Shown one piece after another: positions 1 to 7,514 of a stretch of 19,127 nucleotides of DNA. The stretch comes from an uncultured Bacteroidota bacterium. Its GTDB lineage: Bacteria; Bacteroidota; Bacteroidia; Flavobacteriales; Flavobacteriaceae. The stretch spans positions 1 to 19,127 of the forward strand of contig CAIXNQ010000038.1 of the NCBI GenBank assembly GCA_903920835.1. The letters run 5' to 3'. How positions within the stretch are numbered: the first letter of the stretch is position 1; each line of letters begins with the position of its first letter. A model generated the notes under the pieces. That model was given only the letters and a program-made list of their open reading frames with translations. It made no database searches and was not told the DNA's origin. The position numbers were made by a program, and so were the translations under genes.

Positions 1-1512
1 AAAAGTCTCGAACAATTGGTTGAACTTACTAAAAAATACTATGTTGAAAAGAAAGCCCAACAAGTTCTAGATAAATTAAACAAACTAGCAGATAAACAAG
101 AAAATTTATCAAATCAAAAAGAAGATAACAATACCGAAAATCAAGAAAAATTAAACAATGAATTTGATAAAATTCAAGAAGATTTAAAACAACTTGACAA
201 GGATAATAAGGATTTAAAAAAACCAATCGATATTCCAAAAGACGAAGACAAACAAAAAAGCATTGACGAGGATCAAAAGAAAGCAACTGACGATTTAAAG
301 AGAGACAGTAAAGATTCTGCTAAGAAAAATCAGAAATCTGCTTCTAAAAAGATGAAGGAGATGGCTCAAAAGATGGCTCAAAAGATGGACGCAAGTGAAA
401 AAGAACAAATGGAAGAAGACGAAGCCATGCTACGTCAAATTTTAGATAACTTATTGTCTTTTTCTTTTTCACAAGAAGCTTTAATGACTGAATTCAAAGG
501 AATTAAACGTATTTCTCCTTCATTTAATAAACTTCTTAAGTCACAACAGAATTTAAAACAACAATTTACACATGTTGACGATAGTTTATTCACTTTGTCC
601 ATGAGAAATCCGAAAATCAGCGATAATATTCTTAAAGAAGTTGGAACAATTCATTACAATCTTGACAAATCTATTGAGACTTTAGCAGATGCTCAATTGC
701 CAAAAGGTATTTCACACCAACAATATTCCGTTAGTTCATCAAACAAATTAGCTGATTTTTTAAGTGATGTTTTAAACAATATGCAAATGTCAATGTCTAT
801 GTCTGGTGCAGGCAAAGGCAAACCCAAACCGGGAAAAGGCGATGGAATGCAACTTCCAGATATTATTCAAAAACAAGAATCTCTAGCAGAGAAAATGAAG
901 AAATCTCAATCAAAAGGCAAAAAACCAGGAGAAGGAAAAGAAGGTAAACAAGGAAATTCCGGGAATGATGGAAATGAAGGAAAGCCAAGCCCGTCTCCAA
1001 ACGGAAAAGCTCCAAACGGAAGTTCTCCAAATGGTCAATCTGGAAATTCATCTGATAAATCAAATGGCGAAGGTGAAAATGGTCAAGATGGCGAAGGAAA
1101 TGCAAAAGAGATTATGCAAATTTACAAGGAACAACAAGAACTACGAGAAGCTTTACAAAATGAATTAAACAAAAAAGGGCTTGAAGGTGCTGGACAAAAT
1201 GCAATTAACCAAATGAAAGATCTTGAAAAGCAACTATTAAATAAAGGTTTTAGAAACGAGAACTTAGTAAAAACAAACGCAATCAAACAAGAACTCTTAA
1301 AACTTGATAAAGCAATACAAGAACAAGGCGAAGAACAAAAACGTCAATCTCACACCAGTACTACAAATTTTTCAAATCCAAATAATGTTTTACCTCAATC
1401 AATACAGCAATATTTAAAAAGTATAGAGATTCTAAACAGACAATCTTTACCTTTGCATTCTAAATTTAACACTAAAACCCAAAATTATTTCAAGTCGAAT
1501 GATAAATTTTAA
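1..1512 (+). CDS. DUF4175-like protein, C-terminal part (5' end outside window)
   Basis: The frame is open from base 1, so the TTG at 16 is not a convincing start and the gene is cut by the window edge. The visible roughly 500 residues begin with Lys/Glu/Gln/Asp-rich, probably coiled-coil sequence (about residues 10-145). A more ordinary helical segment follows (about 145-270), then a low-complexity Gly/Lys/Pro/Ser/Asn stretch (about 280-375) and another charged helical part. This composition matches the C-terminal portion of the very long DUF4175 proteins of Flavobacteria, which have membrane helices in the N-terminal part lying off-window; that assignment is from memory of the family. The molecular function is not established. 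The stop overlaps the start of ybeY by 14 bases, so the two are probably co-transcribed. The low-complexity part is also open on other frames, but these look like composition artefacts. Confidence 0.75.
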   Translation, partial: KSLEQLVELTKKYYVEKKAQQVLDKLNKLADKQENLSNQKEDNNTENQEKLNNEFDKIQEDLKQLDKDNKDLKKPIDIPKDEDKQKSIDEDQKKATDDLKRDSKDSAKKNQKSASKKMKEMAQKMAQKMDASEKEQMEEDEAMLRQILDNLLSFSFSQEALMTEFKGIKRISPSFNKLLKSQQNLKQQFTHVDDSLFTLSMRNPKISDNILKEVGTIHYNLDKSIETLADAQLPKGISHQQYSVSSSNKLADFLSDVLNNMQMSMSMSGAGKGKPKPGKGDGMQLPDIIQKQESLAEKMKKSQSKGKKPGEGKEGKQGNSGNDGNEGKPSPSPNGKAPNGSSPNGQSGNSSDKSNGEGENGQDGEGNAKEIMQIYKEQQELREALQNELNKKGLEGAGQNAINQMKDLEKQLLNKGFRNENLVKTNAIKQELLKLDKAIQEQGEEQKRQSHTSTTNFSNPNNVLPQSIQQYLKSIEILNRQSLPLHSKFNTKTQNYFKSNDKF

Positions 1513-1924
1513 TTACGAAACTGAATTTTTACTTTCTAACGAATCGATTATTCAGCAATGGCTTGAAGACATAATTAAGTCTGAAAACAAATCTATCGGG
1601 GAAATCAATTACATTTTTTGTAATGACGATTATCTTTTAAGTCTTAATCAAGAGTATTTGAATCACGATACTCTTACAGACATCATCAGTTTTGATTATA
1701 CAGTAGGTAACGAAATCAGTGGTGATATATTTATATCTATCGAAAGAGTTAAAGAGAACGCCTCCGTTTTTAACGTTACATTCGAAGAAGAATTAGCTAG
1801 GGTTTTATCTCACGGGCTCCTACACTACTGCGGATACAATGACAAATCTCCAGATGACGAGTTAAAGATGAGGGAAAAGGAAAACCAAAAAATCAGTATG
1901 TTTCACGTGAAACATATCTTTTAA
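1499..1924 (+). CDS. ybeY: endoribonuclease YbeY (rRNA maturation factor)
   Basis: YbeY is a small metal-dependent endoribonuclease involved in 16S rRNA 3'-end maturation and ribosome quality control in the cytoplasm. The 141-residue length is typical of the short Bacteroidota form. The family signature is near the C terminus: SHGLLHYCGY carries two metal-ligand histidines (H-x3-H). The segment that normally reads GYDH has Asn-Asp-Lys here, so the third canonical histidine is absent; I recall this as usual for Bacteroidota YbeY. An N-terminal INYIFCNDDYLLSLNQEYL segment and a DIISFDY segment also fit the family. The ATG lies inside the end of the preceding gene (14-base overlap), which suggests translational coupling. 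The last codons contain a perfect parS palindrome, giving the C-terminal residues Met-Phe-His-Val-Lys-His. Confidence 0.93.
   Translation: MINFNYETEFLLSNESIIQQWLEDIIKSENKSIGEINYIFCNDDYLLSLNQEYLNHDTLTDIISFDYTVGNEISGDIFISIERVKENASVFNVTFEEELARVLSHGLLHYCGYNDKSPDDELKMREKENQKISMFHVKHIF
1899..1914. promoter_or_regulatory. parS centromere site 1 (inside 3' end of ybeY)
   Basis: The bases TGTTTCACGTGAAACA match all 16 positions of the parS consensus TGTTNCACGTGAAACA, first defined in Bacillus subtilis and widely conserved. The palindrome extends perfectly to 20 bp (1897-1916). parS is the loading site for the CTPase ParB (Spo0J) in chromosome segregation. This copy lies in coding sequence, in the last codons of ybeY, and 44 bases from the second copy. 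Confidence 0.88.
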
Positions 1925-1942
1925 TTTAATATTTAATTATAA

Positions 1943-1958
1943 TGTTTCACGTGAAACA
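1943..1958. promoter_or_regulatory. parS centromere site 2 (ybeY-mnmG intergenic)
   Basis: This is a second exact copy of the 16-bp parS palindrome TGTTTCACGTGAAACA. It lies in the 48-base gap between ybeY and mnmG, 15 bases before the mnmG ATG. The start-to-start distance from site 1 is 44 bases, about four helical turns. Bound ParB could cover the mnmG leader. Confidence 0.9.
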
Positions 1959-1972
1959 ATTTCAACTTAATT

Positions 1973-3844
1973 ATGTTTCAAGATCAATATGATGTTATTG
2001 TTGTAGGCGCTGGTCATGCGGGTTGTGAAGCTGCTGCTGCAGCTGCAAACTTAGGCATGAAAACACTCCTTGTAACAATGAATTTACAAAACATTGCACA
2101 AATGTCTTGTAATCCAGCTGTTGGAGGCATCGCAAAAGGACAAATTGTAAGGGAGATTGATGCTCTTGGTGGTTATACTGGGATTGTAGCTGACAAAACT
2201 GCTATTCAGTTTAAAATGCTTAATAAATCAAAAGGGCCTGCCATGTGGTCTCCGCGTGTTCAAAGTGATCGAATGCGCTTTGCTGAAGAATGGCGTTTAA
2301 TGCTTGAACGAACTCATAATTTAGATTTTTTTCAAGACACGGTAAATGAATTAATAATAGAAGGAAATCAAGTTAAAGGTGTTGTTACTAATCTCGGGAT
2401 TAAAATTCATTCTAAAACTGTTGTTCTGACTAATGGTACTTTTTTAAATGGATTAATTCACATTGGTGATAAACAATTTGGTGGAGGAAGAGCGGGCGAA
2501 AGTGCTTCTTTCGGGATTACTGAGAATTTAATTAATTTTGGATTTGAATCAGGAAGAATGAAAACTGGTACTCCGCCAAGAGTTGATGGACGGTCTTTGG
2601 ATTATTCTAGAATGAACGAAGAAAAAGGGGATGAAGTAACCAGTAAATTCTCTTATTCTAACTTAACTTCCCCGTTAAAATTTCAAAAATCATGTCACAT
2701 GACCTATACTTCTCTTGAGGTACATGATATATTAAGAAAAGGATTTGATAGGTCACCAATGTTTAATGGAAGAATCAAAAGCTTAGGCCCACGTTATTGT
2801 CCATCCATTGAAGATAAAATTAACCGCTTTGCTGATAAAGAAAGACACCAACTTTTTATAGAACCAGAAGGTTGGAATACTGTTGAAGTTTATGTTAATG
2901 GTTTCTCAACATCTTTGCCAGAAGAAATACAATATAAAGCTTTAAAATCTGTAGTTGGTTTTGAAAATGTTAAGTTTTTTCGCCCAGGATATGCTATTGA
3001 ATATGATTACTTCCCTCCTACCCAATTAAAACATACTTTAGAAACAAAGTTAATTGATGGTCTTTACTTTGCTGGTCAAATAAACGGAACTACAGGATAT
3101 GAAGAAGCAGCTTCTCAAGGTTTAATGGCAGGAATAAACGCTGCTCTTAAAGTGAAAGAACAATCTCCCCTAATTTTAAACAGAGATGAAGCTTATATTG
3201 GCGTCTTAATTGATGATTTAATCACCAAAGGTACTGATGAACCTTACAGAATGTTTACTTCTCGTGCCGAGTACCGAACTTTACTCAGACAAGATAATGC
3301 TGACTTTCGACTTACGCCCATAGCTCATAAAATTGGTCTAGCGTCTGATGATAGATTAAAACGGATGGAATTTAAGTTCAATGAATCAGATAAAATGGTA
3401 AGTTTTTTCAAAGAAACTAGTATAAGTATCAATGAAGCCAACCCAGTTTTAATTTCTAAGGAAACAGCTCCAATTGTTCAAAATGATAAAATGTTTAAAA
3501 TCTTTTCTAGGCCACAAATTGATTTAGTTGATATGATTAAATTTGAAAAGGTCAAAAATTATATTGACCTAAATAATTTAGATTTAGAAATTATTGAACA
3601 AGCCGAAATTCAAGTTAAATATTCTGGATATATCGAAAAAGAAAGAAATAATGCTGATAAACTAACGCGTCTTGAAGATGTTAAAATACCTGATAATTTT
3701 AATTACGAGAACATAAAATCAATGTCAATCGAAGCTAAGCAGAAACTAACTAAAATTCGTCCTGTAACTATATCTCAAGCATCAAGAATTAGCGGTGTGT
3801 CGCCAAGCGATATCTCTGTTTTACTTATCTATATGGGACGTTAA
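1973..3844 (+). CDS. mnmG: tRNA U34 carboxymethylaminomethyl-modifying enzyme MnmG (GidA)
   Basis: MnmG is the FAD-binding partner of the GTPase MnmE. The complex installs the aminomethyl-type modification on wobble uridine 34 of certain tRNAs in the cytoplasm. The full 623-residue length is normal. The N terminus has the dinucleotide fold VVGAGHAGCEAA (about residues 10-21). Family motifs follow in order: SCNPAVGGIAKGQ, GTFLNGLIHIG, RMKTGTPPRVDGR, GPRYCPSIEDKI, EGWNTVEVYVNGFSTSLP and GYEEAASQGLMAG. The C terminus has the helical PVTISQASRISGVSP segment thought to contact MnmE. The ATG at 1973 gives the expected N terminus. The gene is flanked by parS sites 15 bases before its start and 7 bases after its stop. 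In many bacteria gidA/mnmG lies near the replication origin, which agrees with the parS sites. Confidence 0.98.
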   Translation: MFQDQYDVIVVGAGHAGCEAAAAAANLGMKTLLVTMNLQNIAQMSCNPAVGGIAKGQIVREIDALGGYTGIVADKTAIQFKMLNKSKGPAMWSPRVQSDRMRFAEEWRLMLERTHNLDFFQDTVNELIIEGNQVKGVVTNLGIKIHSKTVVLTNGTFLNGLIHIGDKQFGGGRAGESASFGITENLINFGFESGRMKTGTPPRVDGRSLDYSRMNEEKGDEVTSKFSYSNLTSPLKFQKSCHMTYTSLEVHDILRKGFDRSPMFNGRIKSLGPRYCPSIEDKINRFADKERHQLFIEPEGWNTVEVYVNGFSTSLPEEIQYKALKSVVGFENVKFFRPGYAIEYDYFPPTQLKHTLETKLIDGLYFAGQINGTTGYEEAASQGLMAGINAALKVKEQSPLILNRDEAYIGVLIDDLITKGTDEPYRMFTSRAEYRTLLRQDNADFRLTPIAHKIGLASDDRLKRMEFKFNESDKMVSFFKETSISINEANPVLISKETAPIVQNDKMFKIFSRPQIDLVDMIKFEKVKNYIDLNNLDLEIIEQAEIQVKYSGYIEKERNNADKLTRLEDVKIPDNFNYENIKSMSIEAKQKLTKIRPVTISQASRISGVSPSDISVLLIYMGR

Positions 3845-3850
3845 AACATT

Positions 3851-3866
3851 TGTTCCACGTGAAACC
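3851..3866. promoter_or_regulatory. parS-like site 3 (downstream of mnmG)
   Basis: TGTTCCACGTGAAACC matches 15 of 16 positions of the parS consensus TGTTNCACGTGAAACA; only the last base differs. The C at position 5 is allowed by the degenerate base. It sits between the mnmG stop and the methyltransferase start. The central CACGTG core is intact. Its closeness to two perfect copies makes chance unlikely. Confidence 0.78.
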
Positions 3867-3888
3867 CAACCTAATTTATTTGATATAA

Positions 3889-4737
3889 ATGAACTTTTCT
3901 AAAACAATCCCTTTTTTATCGGTTAAAGATCATTCTGTTTCAGGAGAAACTTTTGAATTATTGTGTCATGAAGAATATGATATGTTAATCACTAATCCGC
4001 AACCCAGTTTAGAAAATTTACCTCGATATTATGAAACTGAAGATTATATATCGCATACTGATGGGAAACGAACGTTGTTTGAAAAACTATATCAATTTGT
4101 AAAAAATATCGCCCTAAAGCGCAAACTTAAACTAATCAATTCTTTATCAGAAACAGGAACTCTTTTAGATATTGGTGCAGGAACAGGCGATTTTTTATTG
4201 TACTGCAAAAATAATGGTTGGAATGTTACAGGAATTGAACCGAGTCAAAAAGCATCTTTAATTGCAAATAAAAAAGGATTGGATTATGAAACAAGTTTGT
4301 CCAATTTAAAAGACAATTCTTTTGATGTAATTACAATGTGGCATGTTCTAGAACACGTTCCTGATTTAGACAATCAAATTAAAGAACTAAAACGATTATT
4401 AAAACCAAACGGAACTTTGTTTGTGGCAGTACCAAACTTCAAATCTTATGATGCGAAATACTATGGAAAATTCTGGGCTGCTTTTGACGTGCCTATCCAT
4501 TTTTGGCATTTTTCAAAAACAGCAATAAAGAAACTTTTCTTTGAACAAAACATGATTTTAACTAAAGTCGAACCAATGAAATTTGATTCCTATTATGTTG
4601 CTTTGTTGTCAGAAAAATATAAAACAGGAAAAATGAATTTTGTTAACGCTCTTGCAATTGGAGCGATTTCTAATTGGAAAGCCAATAAAAACTTAGAGTT
4701 TTCATCATTAATTTATGTAATCAAACATAAAAATTAA
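3889..4737 (+). CDS. class I SAM-dependent methyltransferase (Methyltransf_23 type)
   Basis: The 282-residue protein has a Rossmann-type SAM-binding core. Motif I is LLDIGAGTGDF (about residues 92-102), the acidic ribose-binding residue is in VTGIEPS (E117), and the later motifs are DVITMWHVLEHVPD (about 146-159) and LLKPNGTLFVAVPN (about 170-183). The HVLEH and GTLFVAVPN signatures are typical of the Methyltransf_23 group, whose members act on varied small molecules, lipids or sugars. The substrate cannot be read from sequence. The roughly 60-residue N-terminal segment before the core contains a CHEEYDMLITNPQP stretch. It follows mnmG on the same strand after 44 bases and could share its transcript. 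In Flavobacteria a methyltransferase is often found at this position. Confidence 0.85.
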   Translation: MNFSKTIPFLSVKDHSVSGETFELLCHEEYDMLITNPQPSLENLPRYYETEDYISHTDGKRTLFEKLYQFVKNIALKRKLKLINSLSETGTLLDIGAGTGDFLLYCKNNGWNVTGIEPSQKASLIANKKGLDYETSLSNLKDNSFDVITMWHVLEHVPDLDNQIKELKRLLKPNGTLFVAVPNFKSYDAKYYGKFWAAFDVPIHFWHFSKTAIKKLFFEQNMILTKVEPMKFDSYYVALLSEKYKTGKMNFVNALAIGAISNWKANKNLEFSSLIYVIKHKN

Positions 4738-4791
4738 TTCTTAGAACGATTACTTTAATGCTTTTTTAATAAAAAGTCAATATAGATTTTT

Positions 4792-4813
4792 ACTTAATAT
4801 TACATTAAGTTTT
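4792..4813 (+). terminator. possible weak terminator after the methyltransferase gene
   Basis: A perfect 7-bp inverted repeat, ACTTAAT and ATTAAGT, is separated by five bases and followed by three T residues. It lies 55 bases after the methyltransferase stop, in the convergent gap before the T9SS gene. The stem is almost purely AT, so it would be weak. Confidence 0.3.
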
Positions 4814-4883
4814 AATCTCTTTAATCTTATTTTCCAAATCAATTCCATTTAAAACGAAACCTATAATCTTTTGATTTTCAAAT

Positions 4884-6149
4884 TTATTTTAAAATAACTT
4901 GTTGCAAATTATTGCTCCCGTTTGAAGTTGATAGCTTACAAAGATATACTCCTGATTGCAAATTACTGGCGTCAATCGATTGATAATTAATACCTACTGT
5001 GTTTTGAGTCAATGGCATTTCGATTATAGTTCTTCCAAGTGTGTCAATTATCGAAATAGTGGTGTCTTGAACTTCATTTGCTATAAATGAAAAATGTATT
5101 TGTTTGTCCTCACTTGGATTTGGCGCAACAGTAAATCTGTTGTTGTTTTGTTCAAAATCATTGGTTGACAAATTTGGAGTCATTAGCCAAATAATTGCAT
5201 TGACCAAAAGTAATCTGTGATTTCCGTTGGCATCAACAGTATATCCATTATATAATGAAGTGTCGCCCGTGTCGCCCGTTCCATCATCTAAAATTGAACT
5301 ATCACCAATAGCAATAACTTTTCCTGATTGATACGTGGCTGCAGCCACCATTACATTTGTTGTGCCCGTTGTGCTAGATCCCGACTTAAAAACCAAACCT
5401 TTTACGGAGCTATTGGCAGCAGTACTTAATGTCATGGTAGTTCCGTTTGTCCATTTTATTAAATTCGGATTTCCTAAAGTGCCATGCAAAATAGTATAAT
5501 AAGGACTTGCCGTCGTTAGACTTGCAAATGCGCTCGAATTGCCCGAAATATCTACCAAATCAAATGAAATTCCGAAAGGATTATTTTGAACTGTGTTGTT
5601 ACTCAGCAAATCATTTAAAGCTATTGGAGAATCGATTCCGTCAAAATTTCTATCTGAAACCGTATGGTCTGAAACAATCATTAAACCACCACCGCCTTTA
5701 ACGAAATTAATAATAGCTGTTTTTTCAATTGCCGAAAACGACATATTGGGCTCATCGATTACAAAGACTTTATACTTGCTTAAATCTTGAGCGTTTGAAG
5801 TATTTCCGAAAGTAATTTGCGAATTAAAAGGCAAACTCTCCACAGTATATCCTTGTTTTACGCAATCAACAGCTAAAGCCGAAATTGCGCCTGTCCAATA
5901 GGTTTCTGTAGTTGCAGAAGTTATTCCAGATTGCGCTGGCGTAGGAATTCGTTGCGGATTGGATTGTCCTGTTGTTCCTGTGCTGGCATAAGGCAGATGG
6001 GTTGTTCCAGAAAAATAGATATTATTCAAATCGGCATCAATAACCCAGTCGGCATTTGCTGCCATCTCTGCTTTTGTTGCATCAAATAATATTTTTTGAG
6101 CGTTTGCAATCGAAGCAGTAAAGAGAAATATTAAAATTAGTTTTTTCAT
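4884..6149 (-). CDS. T9SS type A sorting-domain protein with a GATase-like N-terminal domain
   Basis: I chose the internal Met at 6149 because it gives a clean signal peptide (MKKLILIFLFTASIANA, then Gln) and a 421-residue protein. The longer start at 6167 would lie upstream of this peptide and overlap the promoter. The last roughly 80 residues, beginning FTVAPNPSED and containing ISIIDTLGRTI and LQSGVYLCKL, form a type A sorting domain that directs export across the outer membrane by the type IX secretion system. The middle part (DLSKYKVFVIDEPN, AIINFVKGGGGLMIVSDH) resembles the class I glutamine-amidotransferase-like or DUF4350-like fold seen in secreted proteins with no catalytic Cys; this is inference. 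The product is therefore an exported or surface-attached protein of unknown role. A -7 promoter box lies 20 bases upstream of the start. Confidence 0.85.
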   Translation of the reverse strand: MKKLILIFLFTASIANAQKILFDATKAEMAANADWVIDADLNNIYFSGTTHLPYASTGTTGQSNPQRIPTPAQSGITSATTETYWTGAISALAVDCVKQGYTVESLPFNSQITFGNTSNAQDLSKYKVFVIDEPNMSFSAIEKTAIINFVKGGGGLMIVSDHTVSDRNFDGIDSPIALNDLLSNNTVQNNPFGISFDLVDISGNSSAFASLTTASPYYTILHGTLGNPNLIKWTNGTTMTLSTAANSSVKGLVFKSGSSTTGTTNVMVAAATYQSGKVIAIGDSSILDDGTGDTGDTSLYNGYTVDANGNHRLLLVNAIIWLMTPNLSTNDFEQNNNRFTVAPNPSEDKQIHFSFIANEVQDTTISIIDTLGRTIIEMPLTQNTVGINYQSIDASNLQSGVYLCKLSTSNGSNNLQQVILK

Positions 6150-6168
6150 AAAAATAAAAATTAGCAAA

Positions 6169-6176
6169 CAAATGTA
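6169..6176 (-). promoter_or_regulatory. -7 promoter box of the T9SS gene
   Basis: Read on the minus strand, TACATTTG matches the Bacteroidota -7 consensus TAnnTTTG. It is 20 bases upstream of the ATG at 6149. It also overlaps the alternative longer start region, which supports the downstream start. I see no well-spaced -33 TTG. Confidence 0.55.
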
Positions 6177-6222
6177 AGCTACTTTCAGTGTAGTTTAAAG
6201 CATCTTCAACTAATTTAATTTG

Positions 6223-6242
6223 TTGTTATTGATTTATAACAA
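6223..6242. repeat. small inverted repeat upstream of the T9SS gene
   Basis: TTGTTAT and ATAACAA form a perfect 7-bp inverted repeat around a 6-base loop. It is about 47 bases upstream of the -7 box. It could be a regulator site or chance in AT-rich DNA. Confidence 0.3.
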
Positions 6243-6387
6243 TTAATTGCATCTGATAACACAAAAAAATAATTTTAAACTATTTCTTTATCCAAAAAAT
6301 TAAACAGGATGATATTATCTTGAAACAGCCAATAAAAAAAGTTAAATGTCTTATATTAAATTATTTAAAAAAAACTACAACATCTTT

Positions 6388-6554
6388 CTTGATTGCGCCA
6401 TGCACCCCTGCGCGGAGCAATCAAGTGACACTTGATCAGTCCATGCAGGGGTGCATGGCGCAATCAAGTGTCACTTGAACCCTTCAAGCAGGGGTGCACT
6501 AGGGTCTCCAGAAGCACTTGATGGTCTCCTGCAGGGGTGCATGGAGCAATCAAG
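6388..6554. repeat. 43-bp-period repeat block with a 24-bp perfect inverted repeat
   Basis: The word GCAGGGGTGCA starts at 6445, 6488 and 6531, exactly 43 bases apart. The copies at 6445 and 6531 continue with TGG, C or A, then GCAATCAAG. The bases 6388-6411 are the exact reverse complement of 6445-6468 (24 bp, 33-base spacer), so the first copy is inverted. Unit 6402-6444 also keeps the 43-base register, with its CCCC in the inverse orientation. Two odd-length palindromes, TCAAGTGACACTTGA (6421) and TCAAGTGTCACTTGA (6464), are reverse complements of each other and again 43 bases apart. The block is much more GC-rich than its AT-rich flanks. It fills most of the 479-base gap between the T9SS gene and plsC, where I see no gene. 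Confidence 0.85.
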
Positions 6555-6609
6555 AAGGTTTTTGGTCAGAAAGTCGTAAAATTGGCAAGAATTAGGTCTC
6601 AGGTTACAA

Positions 6610-6643
6610 ATTCATGACTCATAATTCATCATTCATGACTCAT
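6610..6643. repeat. short direct repeat spanning the plsC stop
   Basis: ATTCATGACTCAT occurs at 6610 and again at 6631, 21 bases apart, with a related ATAATTCATC between. The minus-strand plsC stop (TGA, 6629-6631) lies inside the repeat, so the last codons (Met-Ser-His-Glu) are repeat-derived. Confidence 0.7.
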
Positions 6644-7366
6644 TTCCAATTGCTTCAAAATAACCTCGCGCGCTTGTGCTTTGATTTCGTTTTTATCGTT
6701 CATAGTTTTCCCAGCTGTTGGTATAAATTCATGAATTTTCACACGCATTCGACCAGGGCTGCCGCTGAAGAATGAAAACGAAAACCGCTCTTTGTTATCA
6801 TAAAAAGTAATGGGCACTATCGGAATTTGATGTTCAATTGCCAACCTGAACGCTCCGTCTTTAAAATCATCAAGAAGCACCTCTTTTATTGGAACGCCAC
6901 CTTCTGGAAAAATACAAATACTTAATCCTTGATTTAATCTGTGTTGGGCGAGTTTAAAAACAGCGCCTTTGCTGCGCGAATTGGCTCTGTCAACCAAAAT
7001 GCAGGTGCGTTTATAAAAAAACCCAAAAAGCGGAATCTTAACCAATTCTTTTTTGCCAACAAACACAAACGGATTGTTGGTTATTGCCAACATCAGCATA
7101 ATATCAGCCATTGAAGTATGGTTGGAAATCAACATATAACTTTTGTTTTTTTCGAGCTTTTGTTGGGTTTCAATGAGGTAATAAAAACCCATACCAAACA
7201 ATATCGTTTTTGCCCAAATCCGTGCCATGATAAAGAAATAGGGATACCATTTTTCTTTTAAAATCGAAATCATTAAAAAAGGAAACATGATGATTATGGG
7301 CAGCCCCAGCAAAAAATAAAACCAAATCCTCCAAACAATCCAAAAAGGAATTTTAAGTGCTTTCAT
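6629..7366 (-). CDS. plsC: 1-acyl-sn-glycerol-3-phosphate acyltransferase (PlsC family)
   Basis: PlsC-type enzymes acylate lysophosphatidate at the inner membrane to give phosphatidate, the precursor of membrane phospholipids. From the Met at 7366 the protein is 245 residues, normal for the family. The N-terminal 60 residues contain hydrophobic helices (IVWRIWFYFLLGLPIII). The catalytic H-x4-D motif is NHTSMAD (H83, D88). FPEGGVPI (about 153-160) replaces the usual FPEGTR, and VPITFY is the fourth motif. The Gly-Val-Pro form is common in Bacteroidota members as I recall. I preferred the 7366 start over 7384 because a -7 promoter box lies between them. It is divergent from trpS. With gpsA at 16437 the window holds two steps of glycerophospholipid synthesis, though not in one operon. 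Substrate specificity within the superfamily is inferred. Confidence 0.88.
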   Translation of the reverse strand: MKALKIPFWIVWRIWFYFLLGLPIIIMFPFLMISILKEKWYPYFFIMARIWAKTILFGMGFYYLIETQQKLEKNKSYMLISNHTSMADIMLMLAITNNPFVFVGKKELVKIPLFGFFYKRTCILVDRANSRSKGAVFKLAQHRLNQGLSICIFPEGGVPIKEVLLDDFKDGAFRLAIEHQIPIVPITFYDNKERFSFSFFSGSPGRMRVKIHEFIPTAGKTMNDKNEIKAQAREVILKQLEMSHE

Positions 7367-7371
7367 AAAGT

Positions 7372-7379
7372 CAAAAGTA
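7372..7379 (-). promoter_or_regulatory. -7 promoter box very close to the plsC start
   Basis: On the minus strand TACTTTTG matches TAnnTTTG and ends five bases before the ATG at 7366. Transcription would start at or within a few bases of the start codon, implying a leaderless or near-leaderless mRNA. I see no well-spaced -33 box. Confidence 0.45.
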
Positions 7380-7514
7380 AACAAAACGAATCAATAAATC
7401 GCTTTTTTGTATTGTTGGTCAATTTTTGAGGAACTATTTTGAAATTGTTAGTGCGTTTAATGCTAAAAACCTAAAAAACTTTGCGAACTTTGCCCGTAAC
7501 AAATTTGTAAAGCA

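Noticed and set aside
29..1105. Minus-strand open frames opposite the DUF4175-like gene, and the plus-strand frame at 965-1168
   Set aside because: They are low-complexity shadows of a Lys/Glu/Gly-rich gene with no family motifs.
3936..3951. A fourth parS site (TGTTTCAGGAGAAACT)
   Set aside because: Only 13 of 16 bases match and the central CACGTG is lost. It lies in coding sequence of the methyltransferase and is probably coincidental.
6388..6554. CRISPR array
   Set aside because: The unit is 43 bases with a shared word of only 11-24 bases, one unit is inverted, spacers are not unique in the required way, and no cas gene is in the window.
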